Assembly (NCBI RefSeq): GCF_029846175.1
Contig: NZ_JARWAC010000038.1
Coordinates: 1-64,000 of the forward strand
Length of the DNA stretch: 64,000 nt
Source: Sphaerisporangium sp. TRM90804
Lineage (GTDB): Bacteria; Actinomycetota; Actinomycetes; Streptosporangiales; Streptosporangiaceae
Reading direction: 5' to 3'
In this document: positions 16,382-25,440 of the stretch, piece after piece
How the letters are laid out: each line of letters starts with the position of its first letter
Position numbering within the stretch: position 1 is the stretch's first letter
Position numbers and translations under genes: made by a program
Notes under the pieces: model-generated
Told to the model about the DNA's origin: nothing
The model's database searches: none
Seen by the model: the letters and a program-made list of their open reading frames with translations, nothing else

Positions 16382-16401
16382 ATTTCACAATATTGTGAAA
16401 T
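16382..16401. promoter_or_regulatory. Perfect 20-bp operator palindrome
   Basis: ATTTCACAATATTGTGAAAT is a perfect palindrome with no spacer in a stretch much richer in A+T than its surroundings. It lies 30 bp upstream of the GbsR/MarR-type gene and about 65 bp upstream of the divergent MBL gene, so it could control both. Confidence 0.75.
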
Positions 16402-16464
16402 CACAGTCAAGGAAAGCCCCGGCGCACGCCGTCATGATCGCCTGAGGGCTGACATCCTGTGCGG

Positions 16465-17223
16465 ATGCGACAGGTAACCGTTCTGGGCAGTTGTGGTGCC
16501 TTTCCAGAGCCGGGGCGGGCCTGTAGTGGGTTCGCGGTGGACTGGGATGGATACCGGTTGCTGCTCGACCTGGGGTACGCCGCGCTGCCGCGGTTGCTCG
16601 CACACTGGCCGGACGGCGCGGTGGACGCCGTCGTCGTCACCCACGAGCACCCCGACCACTGCGTCGACCTGCACGGGCTGTTCCGGATGCGGCTCTACGG
16701 CGACCCCGGCGGGCCGCGGCTGCCGTTGTACTGCCCGCCGGGCGTGCTCGACCGGCTCGGCGGGCTGGAGCCCGATGCCGACCTGCGCGCGGTCTTCGAC
16801 GTGCGTCCGCTGCCCGGCGGTCATCGTGTGGGGCCGTTCACCCTGACCGGAACGTCGCTGCCGCACTACGTGCCCAACGCCGGCATCCGCCTGGAGGCCG
16901 GCGGGGTCGCCCTGGCCTACACCGGCGACACCGGCCCCACCCCCGCGCTGGCCGAACTCGGCCGCGACGCCGACCTGTTCATCGTCGAGGCCACCGACCG
17001 CGACGGCGAGACCGACCGCCCCACCCGCAACCTGCTGACCTCCGCGGAGGCCGGTCACTGGGCCCGCCGCGCGGGCGCCCGCCGGCTGATGCTCACCCAC
17101 TTCTGGCCGGGCAACGACCGTGCCGCCTCCGTGGCCGCCGCCCGCGAGGAGTTCGGCGGTGAAGTGCTGGCGGCCGAGGAAGGACTCCACGTCACGCTGA
17201 GCGACGGGGGGGGCACATACTGA
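16465..17223 (+). CDS. MBL-fold metallohydrolase
   Basis: This 252-residue protein starts with VTVLGSCGAFPEPGRACSGF and carries the zinc-binding H60-E-H62-P-D64-H65 motif, a further GTSLPHYV histidine, AYTGDTGP and a terminal LTHFWPG histidine. That is the RNase Z/phosphodiesterase-like branch of the metallo-beta-lactamase fold, so a phosphodiester substrate is likely. ATG 16465 is chosen over GTG 16459 because family members begin at this strand. It is divergent from the monooxygenase operon. A SpoIIE-type phosphatase gene follows about 200 bp downstream. Confidence 0.85.
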   Translation: MRQVTVLGSCGAFPEPGRACSGFAVDWDGYRLLLDLGYAALPRLLAHWPDGAVDAVVVTHEHPDHCVDLHGLFRMRLYGDPGGPRLPLYCPPGVLDRLGGLEPDADLRAVFDVRPLPGGHRVGPFTLTGTSLPHYVPNAGIRLEAGGVALAYTGDTGPTPALAELGRDADLFIVEATDRDGETDRPTRNLLTSAEAGHWARRAGARRLMLTHFWPGNDRAASVAAAREEFGGEVLAAEEGLHVTLSDGGGTY

Positions 17224-17420
17224 CAAAGAGGGTCGAAGCATGACATAAGCGTCGGCGTGGCTGTACGCAGACCCTTGCCGGGCGTCAACGAGGTCGCGAC
17301 CCGACTTCCGGGGTGTGGCGTGCGGTGATGGCGCACCGACATGGTGTCCCGATAACTTGAGGGGATTGGAGGTTTGCCCTGAACGCTCTGGCGACACACA
17401 TCCCCACCAAATCGCACACA

Positions 17421-18443
17421 GTGCTGAGATCACTGCCGTTCGTCGCCATCGCCGCCGTCGCGTGCGTCGATCTACTGGCCGGTCCCCGACTGGGTTTCCT
17501 GCCATTGCTGACGCTGGGTCCCACGTTCGCATCGGTATCGGGAAGCGTGCGGCGCACTCTGGCCGTGGGCGTGCTCGCGCTCGCGGTCTGCCTGCCTCTG
17601 GCCCACTACAACGGGCTGCTGACGACTCCGCAGAACAATCTCACCATCGCGGCCGTCATCGGCGTCACCGGTGCCAGCGCCCTGGCCAGCCACCTGCGCA
17701 TCAAGCGTGAGCGCGAGCTCGCCAACGTACGCCTGGTGGCGGAGGCGGCCCAACGCGTGCTGTTGCGCCCTGTGCCCCGCCGGGCCGGCGACCTGCGCAT
17801 CGCGCTGTCCTACACCTCCGCGGCGGCGGAGTCGCAGATCGGTGGTGACCTTTACGAGGTCGTCACCACCCCGCGCGGCGTCCGTCTGCTCATCGGCGAC
17901 GTGCAAGGCAAAGGTTTGGAGGCGGTGGAAACGGCCGCCTGGGTGCTCGGCGCGTTCCGCGAGGCCGCCTACGACGAACCCGACCTGTCGGGCGTGGGGC
18001 AGCGCGTGGAGAACAGCCTCACGCGGCATCTGGGCGGCGAGAAGTTCGTCACCGCGATCCTCGCCGAAGTCCATGAGGGTGAGATCTCCCTGCTCAACTT
18101 CGGCCATCCCGCTCCCCTGGTCCTGCGCCGCGACGGATCCAGCGCCTTCGCCGAACCGGCGACGGAATGCCCGCCGCTCGGTCTGGTGGCGCTCGGCCCC
18201 GACAAGCCCCAGCCGCACCGCATACCGTTCCAGGAGGGTGACCAGATCCTCCTGTACACCGACGGCGTGATCGAGGCTCGCGATGAGTCAAGAGCCTTCT
18301 ACCCACTGTCGGAACGAGCGAAGGTGCTGGTCGACCCTGACCCGCAAGCCGCTCTGGACGAACTGCGCGCCGACCTGCTCGACCATGTGGGCGGTCCCCT
18401 CCTGGACGACGTGGCGATGCTTCTCCTGCGCCGGCACGCCTGA
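17421..18443 (+). CDS. Membrane-anchored SpoIIE/PP2C-type protein phosphatase
   Basis: The 340-residue product has three N-terminal hydrophobic segments (about 5-85) and a SpoIIE-type PP2C domain from about 115 to 338. Metal-binding motifs are GGDLYEV, LIGDVQGKGLEA and LLYTDGVIEARDE, with LNFGHPAPLVLRRDG between. Such phosphatases dephosphorylate anti-anti-sigma factors and control alternative sigma factors; no partner gene is adjacent. GTG 17421 lacks a ribosome site. GGAGG at 17368-17372 sits 6 nt before an in-frame CTG (17379), so a 14-residue longer form starting at CTG is possible. Confidence 0.85.
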   Translation: MLRSLPFVAIAAVACVDLLAGPRLGFLPLLTLGPTFASVSGSVRRTLAVGVLALAVCLPLAHYNGLLTTPQNNLTIAAVIGVTGASALASHLRIKRERELANVRLVAEAAQRVLLRPVPRRAGDLRIALSYTSAAAESQIGGDLYEVVTTPRGVRLLIGDVQGKGLEAVETAAWVLGAFREAAYDEPDLSGVGQRVENSLTRHLGGEKFVTAILAEVHEGEISLLNFGHPAPLVLRRDGSSAFAEPATECPPLGLVALGPDKPQPHRIPFQEGDQILLYTDGVIEARDESRAFYPLSERAKVLVDPDPQAALDELRADLLDHVGGPLLDDVAMLLLRRHA

Positions 18444-18653
18444 CCAGCCGTCCCGGCCGTCCCAGGGAAGCGGGATTCTGATGAACGGCTCTCACGGATC
18501 GGCATCGGGATCGGCGCCGCGGCGACCGGGCGACTGCGCACCGCCGCACGCCTTCCGTGGTCGCGGGTTCCTTCTCGCGGGCCCCGATACGGCGCCGGTT
18601 CGGGTGGGGAGACGGCGCATGGTGGGGTGAACAGTCCGGTGGGCTGGCCGGCG

Positions 18654-21326
18654 TTAGGCGAGATGGTCTCTCGCGGCCGCGATGGCGGCCTGGCCGAGGC
18701 TGATGCCGGCGTCGTTGGGGGGGACGCGGGTGTGGGTGAGGACGCGGAAGCCGGCGGCGCGCAGGCGGTGCGTCGTGCGGTCGAGCAGGAGGCGGTTCTG
18801 GAAGACGCCGCCGGACAGGGCGACGGTGTCCAGGCCGGAGGAGTCGCGGACGGCGGCGCAGCAGCGGGCGACGGCGTCGGCCAGGCCGTTGTGGAAGCGC
18901 GCGGCGACGGCCGGCGGGGCGGCGCCGGCCAGCAGGTCGGCGGCGGACGCCCGCACCAGATCGGCGCCGGAGACGACCAGCGGCGAAGGCTCGTGCGGCG
19001 TGCCGCCCGGTGCCGCCGGCACGCGGCCGCCCTCGTCCGTGAACGCTCCCGTGGCCGGGCCGGCCGTGCGGGCTTTCGTGCCCGGGCCGGCGGTGAGGGT
19101 CTCCGTGGCCGGGCCGGCGGTGAGGCTCGGGGCCGAGGGCGTGATGGTCGCGTGGTAGGTGCCGCGTTCGTGAGGGTCCGCGCGCTGTTCCAGTTCGATG
19201 GCGGCCTGGCCCTCGTAGGCGACCGTGTCGCGGAGGCCGAGCAGGGCTGACACGGCGTCGAACAGGCGGCCCGCGCTGGACGTGGGCGGTGCGCCGACGC
19301 CCGAGCGGGCCAGGGTGAGTACGTCGGCCCAGCGGGCGGCGTTACGCCGTGCCACCGCCAGGCCGGGGGGCGGGTGACCGTCGTAGGCGGCGTCGAGGTA
19401 GGCCGCGGCCATGCGCCACGGCTGCCTGACCGCCGTCGGCCCGCCGGGCATCGGCACCGGGGCCAGGTGGCCGGCCCGCTGGAAGGTGAACAGGTCGGCG
19501 AGCAGGAACTCGCCGCCCCACAGGGTGCCGTCGGTGCCGTACCCGAGCCCGTCGAAGGCGACGCCGATCACCGGCCCCCGTTCGCCGTTGTCGGCGAGGC
19601 AGGCGGCGATGTGGGCGTGGTGGTGCTGCACGCCGACGAGCTCGACGCCCGCGATCTCCCGGGCGTGTTTGGCCGACAGGTACTCCGGGTGCAGGTCGTG
19701 CGCGACCACCTCCGGCTCGATGCCGGTCAGGCGGCGCAGGTGCGCGATGCCGCCGGTGAACGATCGCAGGGTCGGGTAGTCCTCCAGGTCGCCGATGTGC
19801 GGGGAGAGGAACGCGCGGGCGCCGCTGGCCAGGCAGAAGGTGTTCTTCAGCTCGGCGCCGCAGGCCAGGATCGGCCGCGGCGCCTCCCGCGGAAGCTCGA
19901 CGGGCTCGGGCACGTACCCCCGGGAGCGGCGCAGCACCATGCCGCCGCCCGGAGACGGGCGGACCACCGAGTCGTCGGCGCGGACGTGGATGGGCCGGTC
20001 GTGGGTGAGGAAGGCGTCGGCGATGCCGGCCAGGCGTTCGAAGGCGTCGGAGTCCACGTGGACGATCGGCTCGTCGGACACGTTGCCGCTGGTCAGCACG
20101 ATCGGCGCCCCTACGGCGGCGAGCAGCAGATGGTGCAGAGGCGTGTAGGGCAGCATGAGGCCGAGCTCCCGGCCGCCCGGAGCCACCTGCGCCGCGACCG
20201 GGCAGGGGGAAAGGCGCGGCAGCAGCACGATCGGCCGCGCCCGGCCGGTCAGCAGGGCTTCGGCCTCCGGGCTCACCTCGCAGAGCAGCCGCGCCTCCGG
20301 CACGCCGGCGGCCATCACGGCGAACGGCTTGTCCTCGCGGTGCTTGCGCCGCCGCAACGCCGACACCGCGGCCTCGTCGCCGGCCAGCGCCGCCAGGTGG
20401 TAGCCGCCCAGCCCCTTGACCGCCAGCACCCGCCCGTCCCGCAGCAACGCGGCGGACGCGGCGACCGGGTCCCCCGGCAGCCCGGCGGACGCGGCGAGCA
20501 GGTCGCCTGGCAGCCCGGCGCCGCCGGGGCCCGCCAGCCGCAGCCGGGGGCCGCAGGCGGGGCAGCAGATGGGCTGGGCGTGGAACCGCCGGTCGCCGGG
20601 GTCGTGGTACTCGGCGGCGCAGGCCCGGCACATGGGGAACCCGGCCATCGTCGTGAGCGGCCGGTCGTACGGCACGTCGCGCACGATGGTGAACCTGGGC
20701 CCGCAGTTGACGCAGTTGACGAACGGGTAGCCGAACCGCCGGTCCGCCGGGTCGGCGAGCTCCCGCAGGCAGTCGTCACAGGTGGCGGTGTCCGGCGAGA
20801 TCAGCGCGCTCGCCCGGCCCGTGACCCCGTCGCCCGGGCGCCGCCGCACGCCGCCGCTCCGGCACGCCGCGCCCACCCCGGCCGTGCCACCCGCCCCCAC
20901 CCGAGAGCCGTCCCCCCGCTCCCCCGCCGTGGCGCCGCCCCAGCCGCCCCCGGAGTCCCCTGCGCCGCCTGCCCGAAGGGCCTCCACGGCGCCGGCGCCG
21001 GCGCGGCTCACATCGGCGTCTCCGACTCCGCGCCGGCCACCGGCGGTGCTCTCGACGATCGTGAAGCCGGTGGCGCCGCCGGGCTTGCCCGCGGCGACGT
21101 GGATCTGGTCGATGGCGGCCAGCGGGGGCGGATCGAGCTCCAGCGCGGTGAGGAACGCCTCGATCTGGCGTCGCGGCCCCTCGACCTCGGCGAACACGCC
21201 GCCCGCGTCGTTGCCCACCCGGCCGTGCAGCCCGAGCCGGGTGGCCAGGGAGTACACGAACGGCCGGAACCCGACCCCCTGGACCACGCCTTCGACCCGC
21301 ACCTCGACCCGTGCCCACTCTCCCAT
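18654..21326 (-). CDS. hypF: HypF carbamoyltransferase for [NiFe]-hydrogenase maturation
   Basis: The 890-residue protein has the full HypF order: acylphosphatase (4-93, VQGVGFRP at 15-22), a zinc-finger region starting with CDDCLREL at 183, a YrdC domain, and a Kae1-like domain with HHHAHIAACLAD. HypF uses carbamoyl phosphate and ATP to transfer the carbamoyl group to HypE, the precursor of the cyanide ligand. Two features are odd. A Gly/Ala-rich insertion of about 75 residues lies between the first two domains (95-172), and three 9-residue TAGP repeats lie near the C-terminus. No other hyp or hydrogenase gene is in the window. ATG 21326 was chosen because the acylphosphatase domain begins there. 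Confidence 0.92.
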   Translation of the reverse strand: MGEWARVEVRVEGVVQGVGFRPFVYSLATRLGLHGRVGNDAGGVFAEVEGPRRQIEAFLTALELDPPPLAAIDQIHVAAGKPGGATGFTIVESTAGGRRGVGDADVSRAGAGAVEALRAGGAGDSGGGWGGATAGERGDGSRVGAGGTAGVGAACRSGGVRRRPGDGVTGRASALISPDTATCDDCLRELADPADRRFGYPFVNCVNCGPRFTIVRDVPYDRPLTTMAGFPMCRACAAEYHDPGDRRFHAQPICCPACGPRLRLAGPGGAGLPGDLLAASAGLPGDPVAASAALLRDGRVLAVKGLGGYHLAALAGDEAAVSALRRRKHREDKPFAVMAAGVPEARLLCEVSPEAEALLTGRARPIVLLPRLSPCPVAAQVAPGGRELGLMLPYTPLHHLLLAAVGAPIVLTSGNVSDEPIVHVDSDAFERLAGIADAFLTHDRPIHVRADDSVVRPSPGGGMVLRRSRGYVPEPVELPREAPRPILACGAELKNTFCLASGARAFLSPHIGDLEDYPTLRSFTGGIAHLRRLTGIEPEVVAHDLHPEYLSAKHAREIAGVELVGVQHHHAHIAACLADNGERGPVIGVAFDGLGYGTDGTLWGGEFLLADLFTFQRAGHLAPVPMPGGPTAVRQPWRMAAAYLDAAYDGHPPPGLAVARRNAARWADVLTLARSGVGAPPTSSAGRLFDAVSALLGLRDTVAYEGQAAIELEQRADPHERGTYHATITPSAPSLTAGPATETLTAGPGTKARTAGPATGAFTDEGGRVPAAPGGTPHEPSPLVVSGADLVRASAADLLAGAAPPAVAARFHNGLADAVARCCAAVRDSSGLDTVALSGGVFQNRLLLDRTTHRLRAAGFRVLTHTRVPPNDAGISLGQAAIAAARDHLA

Positions 21327-21458
21327 CAACCAAGTGTGCACCGTAACCAAGCGGAAACACACCGTGACGACACGACCGTCCTCAGGCGTCGTCCCGCCGG
21401 TCGATAAGGAAAGGGCCGGGCGAAGAGCGGGGCCGCGGGCCCGAGGCCGGCGGTCGTG

Positions 21459-22481
21459 TCAACCGGAGGTGGGGTCGCCGGACGGCTCCGGGTGGCCGGT
21501 CTGGAAGGCGCGGCGGTAGGCGGACGGGGAGGTGCGCATGGTGCGGGTGAAGTGGTGGCGGTAGGTGACGGGGGTGTCGAAGCCGGTGGAGCGGGCGATC
21601 CGCTCGACCGTCATGCCGGTGGTCTCCAGCAGGACGAGGCTGGCCCGGACGCGCTGGGTGATCAGCCAGCGGATCGGCGTGGTGCCGGTGCAGCGGGCGA
21701 AGTGGCGCAGGTAGGTGCGGGCCGACATGTGCGCCTGACGGGCCAGCGCCTCGACGCTGAGCGGGGCGGCCAGGTGCTCCAGCGCCCAGGCCATGCTGCG
21801 CGCCACCCGGTCGTCGTCGGGGGCGGCGGGCATGGGCGCCTCGATGAACTGGGCCTGGCCGCCGTCGCGGTGCGGCTGCACCACCAGCCGCCGGGCCACC
21901 GCGCCGGCGATCGCGGCGCCGAAGTCGAGCCGGACGACGTGCAGGCACAGGTCGAGCCCGGCGGCGCTGCCCGCGCTGGTCAGCACGTCGCCGTCGTCGA
22001 TGTAGAGCACGCGCGGATCGACCCGGACGGCGGGGTACCGGCGGCGCAGCAGGTCGGCGTAGCGCCAGTGGGTGGTGGCGGCGCGGTCGTCGAGCAGGCC
22101 CGCTCCTGCCAGGGCGAACGCGCCGGAGCAGATCGACATGATCCGGGCGCCGCGCCGGTGCGCCCGCCGCAGGGCCGCGACCACGCCCGGCGAGGCGGCG
22201 GCGGTGACGTCCGGCACGCCGGGCACGATCACGGTGTCCGCTTCGGCGAACGCGTCGAGGCCGTGCGGCGTGTACAGGCTCGCGCCGCCGACGACGCCGA
22301 CCGGCCCCGGCCGCTCCGCGCACACGGTCAGCTCGTACCACGGGACGTCGAACTCGGGCCGCGCCAGCCCGAACACCTCGGTGACGATGCCGGTCTCGAA
22401 CACCGACATCCCTTCGTAGGCGAGGACGGACACCGTCGGCCGCCGATCGGCCGCCGGGCCCGGCCGGACCTCTGGGGGCAT
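21459..22481 (-). CDS. GlxA-family transcriptional regulator (DJ-1/PfpI plus AraC HTH)
   Basis: This 340-residue protein has an N-terminal DJ-1/PfpI-like domain (about 15-185; the nucleophile elbow reads MSICSGAFALAGAGLL) and a C-terminal AraC/XylS double helix-turn-helix (about 230-325, ending TYRHHFTRTMRTSPSAYRR). GlxA regulators usually activate genes for catabolism of nitrogen compounds, and the first domain is a sensor rather than a protease. ATG 22481 is the first codon of the conserved region. It is divergent from a rhodanese gene 72 bp away, which may be its target. Confidence 0.9.
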   Translation of the reverse strand: MPPEVRPGPAADRRPTVSVLAYEGMSVFETGIVTEVFGLARPEFDVPWYELTVCAERPGPVGVVGGASLYTPHGLDAFAEADTVIVPGVPDVTAAASPGVVAALRRAHRRGARIMSICSGAFALAGAGLLDDRAATTHWRYADLLRRRYPAVRVDPRVLYIDDGDVLTSAGSAAGLDLCLHVVRLDFGAAIAGAVARRLVVQPHRDGGQAQFIEAPMPAAPDDDRVARSMAWALEHLAAPLSVEALARQAHMSARTYLRHFARCTGTTPIRWLITQRVRASLVLLETTGMTVERIARSTGFDTPVTYRHHFTRTMRTSPSAYRRAFQTGHPEPSGDPTSG

Positions 22482-22553
22482 GGCGGGATGTTAGCGCAAG
22501 GTGTCATGGGCGCCGCTGGCGGGCGTCCGGCGGCCGCCGGGAGGATCGGGGGC

Positions 22554-23012
22554 ATGTCGAACGTGCTGTCCACCCCGCCCGCGGCCCCCGCGCGGGCCGC
22601 CGCCCACTTCGCCGGGCGGCTGAGCTTCGAGACCGACGTCAGCGACGTCCACGCCGACCTGGAGGCCGGCGTGACCGGGCTGGTCGTGGTCGACTCCCGT
22701 GGCGGGCAGGCCTGGGAGCAGGGGCATCTGCCCGGCGCCGTCCACCTGCCCACCGCCGAGATCGCGGCGCGGGCCGCCGAGCTCATCCCGGCCGGCGCCG
22801 TCGTGGTGACCTACTGCTGGGGGCCGGGGTGCAACGGCGCGACCCGGGCCGCGCTGGAGTTCGCCACGCTCGGCTACCGGGTCAAGGAGATGATCGGCGG
22901 CTTCGAGTACTGGGTGCGCGAAGGACTCCCGGTGCGGGCCGGCGACGACCTCACCCGGCGCCCGGTCGACGACCTGACCGCGCCGCGCCAGGCGGTGACG
23001 TGCGACTGCTGA
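22554..23012 (+). CDS. Rhodanese-like domain protein
   Basis: This 152-residue protein carries one rhodanese domain (about 25-130). The active-site loop is YCWGPGCNGATRAA, with two cysteines in place of the usual single Cys loop, and VVDSRGGQAWEQGHLPGAVHLP gives the CH2A-like region. Rhodanese domains transfer sulfane sulfur or act as persulfide carriers. A CDC ending (last three residues Cys-Asp-Cys) adds two more thiols. ATG 22554 is preceded by GGAGGATCGGGGGC. It is divergent from the GlxA regulator. Confidence 0.85.
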   Translation: MSNVLSTPPAAPARAAAHFAGRLSFETDVSDVHADLEAGVTGLVVVDSRGGQAWEQGHLPGAVHLPTAEIAARAAELIPAGAVVVTYCWGPGCNGATRAALEFATLGYRVKEMIGGFEYWVREGLPVRAGDDLTRRPVDDLTAPRQAVTCDC

Positions 23013-23138
23013 GCCGCCGCCCCACACCCACGGCGAGGCACGTCCGGCGCTCGACGGCGCCGGTCGCCGTCCGGGGCCGTGTGGTCGCGGTGTACGCGGC
23101 CCGCGGCAGCGCCGGACGTCAGTGGCCGGGGGTGGGCG

Positions 23139-24293
23139 TCAGGTGGCGTCCTTGGTGAGGGCGCGGCTGATGACCAGGCGCTGGATCTGGTTGGTGCCCT
23201 CGACGATCTGCAGGACCTTGGCCTCGCGCATCAGGCGCTCGACCAGGAAGTCCTCGACGTAGCCATAGCCGCCGAAGACCTGCACGGCGTCCGTGGTGAC
23301 CCTCATGGCCATGTCGGAGGCGAACAGCTTGGCCATCGCCGCCCGGGTGCCGTAGGGCCGTCCGGCGTCGCGCAGCCGCGCGGCGTCCAGGTAGAGGGAC
23401 CGCGCGGCGGCGACCTGGGTCGCCATGTCGGCCAGCATGAAGCCGACGCCCTGGAAGTCGGCGATGCGCGAACCGAACTGGCGGCGTTCGCGGGCATAGG
23501 CGGTGGCGGCGTCCAGCGCCGCCTGGGCTACGCCGACCGCGCAGGCGGCGATGCCCAGGCGCCCGCCGTCCAGCGCGGCCATCGCGATGCGGAACCCCTC
23601 CCCCTCCGCGCCGACCAGGGCGTCCGGGCCCAGGCGCACGCCGTCGAGGCGCACCTGAGCGGTGGGCGAGGAGCGCATGCCCATCTTGCGCTCCGGACGG
23701 CCGAACGACAGCCCCGGGGAGTCGGCGGGCACGTGCAGGCAGGAGATGCCGCGGGCGCCGGCGCCGGAGGTGCGGGCCATGAGCGTGTAGAAGTCGGCCA
23801 CGCCGCCGTGAGTGGTCCAGGCCTTGACGCCGTTCACGACGTAGCCACCCTCGCCGTCGGCGGCGGCCTGCGTGCTCAGCGCGGCGGCGTCCGAGCCCGA
23901 ATGCGGCTCCGACAGGCAGTACGCGCCGAGCGTCTCGCCGCCGATCATGGTGGGTAGCAGCTCCGCCCTGCGCTCCTCGCCGGCGTACGCCGCGACCGGG
24001 AAGCACGACAGGGTGTGCACCGACAGGCCCAGGCCGACGGCGAGGTAGGCCCCGGCCAGCTCCTCCACGACCTGGAGGTACACCTCGTACGGCTGGGCCG
24101 CGCCGCCGTACTCCTCCGGGTAGGGCAGCCCGAGCAGGCCCGATCGTCCCAGGGTGGTGAACACCTCGCGGGGGAAGCGGCCCTCGGCCTCGTCTCCGGC
24201 CGCGCGCGGCGCCACCTCCTTGGCGATCAGGTCGCGGACGAGATCGAGCAGGTCACGGGATTCGGCGGTGGGCAGGACGCGGTCGACCGGCAT
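23139..24293 (-). CDS. Acyl-CoA dehydrogenase
   Basis: The 384-residue protein spans the complete ACAD fold. AYCLSEPHSGSD (about 125) and a WTTHGG strand bind FAD and substrate, RQFGSRIADFQGV lies in the C-terminal helical domain, and QIVEGTNQIQRLVI holds the catalytic Glu position. It oxidises an acyl-CoA to the 2-enoyl-CoA; chain specificity cannot be read from sequence alone. The start at 24293 is 31 bp downstream of the M24 peptidase stop on the same strand, so the two may be co-transcribed. Confidence 0.9.
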   Translation of the reverse strand: MPVDRVLPTAESRDLLDLVRDLIAKEVAPRAAGDEAEGRFPREVFTTLGRSGLLGLPYPEEYGGAAQPYEVYLQVVEELAGAYLAVGLGLSVHTLSCFPVAAYAGEERRAELLPTMIGGETLGAYCLSEPHSGSDAAALSTQAAADGEGGYVVNGVKAWTTHGGVADFYTLMARTSGAGARGISCLHVPADSPGLSFGRPERKMGMRSSPTAQVRLDGVRLGPDALVGAEGEGFRIAMAALDGGRLGIAACAVGVAQAALDAATAYARERRQFGSRIADFQGVGFMLADMATQVAAARSLYLDAARLRDAGRPYGTRAAMAKLFASDMAMRVTTDAVQVFGGYGYVEDFLVERLMREAKVLQIVEGTNQIQRLVISRALTKDAT

Positions 24294-24324
24294 GGCTTGA
24301 CACTCCAGATCACGGGGGGACGAC

Positions 24325-25440
24325 TCAGACCACGACGAGCTCGCGGGGGCGGACGTTGAGACGCTCGGCCCCGGACGGCGTGCACACGACGATGTCCTCG
24401 ATGCGGGCGCCGTGCCTGCCGGGCAGGTAGACCCCGGGCTCGACCGAGAAGGCGTGACCGGGGACGAGGGGCTCGGTGTTGCCCGCGACGATGTAGGGCT
24501 CCTCGTGGGTCTCCAGGCCGATGCCGTGGCCCGTGCGGTGGATGAAGTACTCGCCGTAACCGGCCTCGGTGATCACCTCGCGGGCGGCGGCGTCGACGGA
24601 CTCGCAGGAGACCCCGGGGCGCACGGCGGCGCAGGCGGCGTCCTGGGCGCGGCGCAGGATCTCGTAGTAGGCGGCGAAGTCGGCGGGCGGCTCTCCGACG
24701 GAGTAGGTGCGGGTGGAGTCGGAGCAGTAGCCGCTGGGCATGCGCCCGCCGATGTCGACGACGACCGGGTCACCCGCCTGGATGACCCGCTGGGACAGCT
24801 CGTGGTGCGGGCTGGCGCCGTTCGGGCCGGACGCGACGATCACGAAGTCGACCGTCTCGTGCCCGGCCGCGACGATGGCCTCCGCGATGTCCCGCCCGAC
24901 CTCGCGCTCGGTGCGGCCCGCCTTCAGCAGGCCCGGCACCAGGGCGTGCACGGCGTCGATCGCGGCCCCCGCCTCGCGCAGGGCGTCCACCTCGGCGGGG
25001 CTCTTGGTCATGCGCAGGTCTCTGAGCACCGAGCCGGCGAGCAGCTGGCGGGCCTCGGGCAGGACGTCGCGGAAGCGCAGCGACTGCATGGCCCACATGC
25101 GGTCGGCGAGCCCGACGTCGGCCACCGGGCCGATCCTGCGGGCCACCAGCGCGTACGGGTCGTCGGTCTCGTCCCACGGGACGAACTCCACGCCGAGCCG
25201 CGCGGCCGGCGAATGCTCGGCGGCCGGTAGCTCCAGCCGGGGCACCACCATGAACGCCTCCCCCGCGGCGGGCACCACCAGGCAGGTGAGCCGCTCCAGA
25301 GGGAGCGCCTCGTAGCCGGTCACGTACCGCAGGTCGGGCCCGGGCGTCAGCAGCAGCGCGCCGATTCCCGCGGCAGCGGTCGCCTCTCGCAGCGCCGCCA
25401 GGCGGGTCACGGGGTAAAGGTCCAAGGACGTCGCAGTCAC
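24325..25440 (-). CDS. M24-family metallopeptidase (Xaa-Pro aminopeptidase-like)
   Basis: This 371-residue protein has an N-terminal creatinase-type domain (about 10-135) and a C-terminal pita-bread domain. The five metal ligands are visible: D in VVVDIGG, D in SDSTRTY, H in TGHGIGLETHE, E in FSVEPGVY and E in ARIEDIVV. It should cleave X-Pro dipeptides or act as a related dipeptidase. The start is GTG 25440. It precedes the acyl-CoA dehydrogenase gene by 31 bp, and a 927-bp gene-free stretch with tandem repeats lies upstream. Confidence 0.9.
   Translation of the reverse strand: MTATSLDLYPVTRLAALREATAAAGIGALLLTPGPDLRYVTGYEALPLERLTCLVVPAAGEAFMVVPRLELPAAEHSPAARLGVEFVPWDETDDPYALVARRIGPVADVGLADRMWAMQSLRFRDVLPEARQLLAGSVLRDLRMTKSPAEVDALREAGAAIDAVHALVPGLLKAGRTEREVGRDIAEAIVAAGHETVDFVIVASGPNGASPHHELSQRVIQAGDPVVVDIGGRMPSGYCSDSTRTYSVGEPPADFAAYYEILRRAQDAACAAVRPGVSCESVDAAAREVITEAGYGEYFIHRTGHGIGLETHEEPYIVAGNTEPLVPGHAFSVEPGVYLPGRHGARIEDIVVCTPSGAERLNVRPRELVVV

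Noticed and set aside
17290-17316. Possible fourth copy of the leader element on the minus strand (CCCCGGAAGTCGGGTCG)
   Set aside because: About 16 of 21 positions match, but there is no -10 hexamer upstream, the GCCG/CGGC pairing is lost and no minus-strand gene follows within 900 bp.
18444-18653. 49-codon ORF (from 18481) between the phosphatase and hypF genes
   Set aside because: No ribosome site, no recognisable motif, and low-complexity composition; it lies in a convergent gap.
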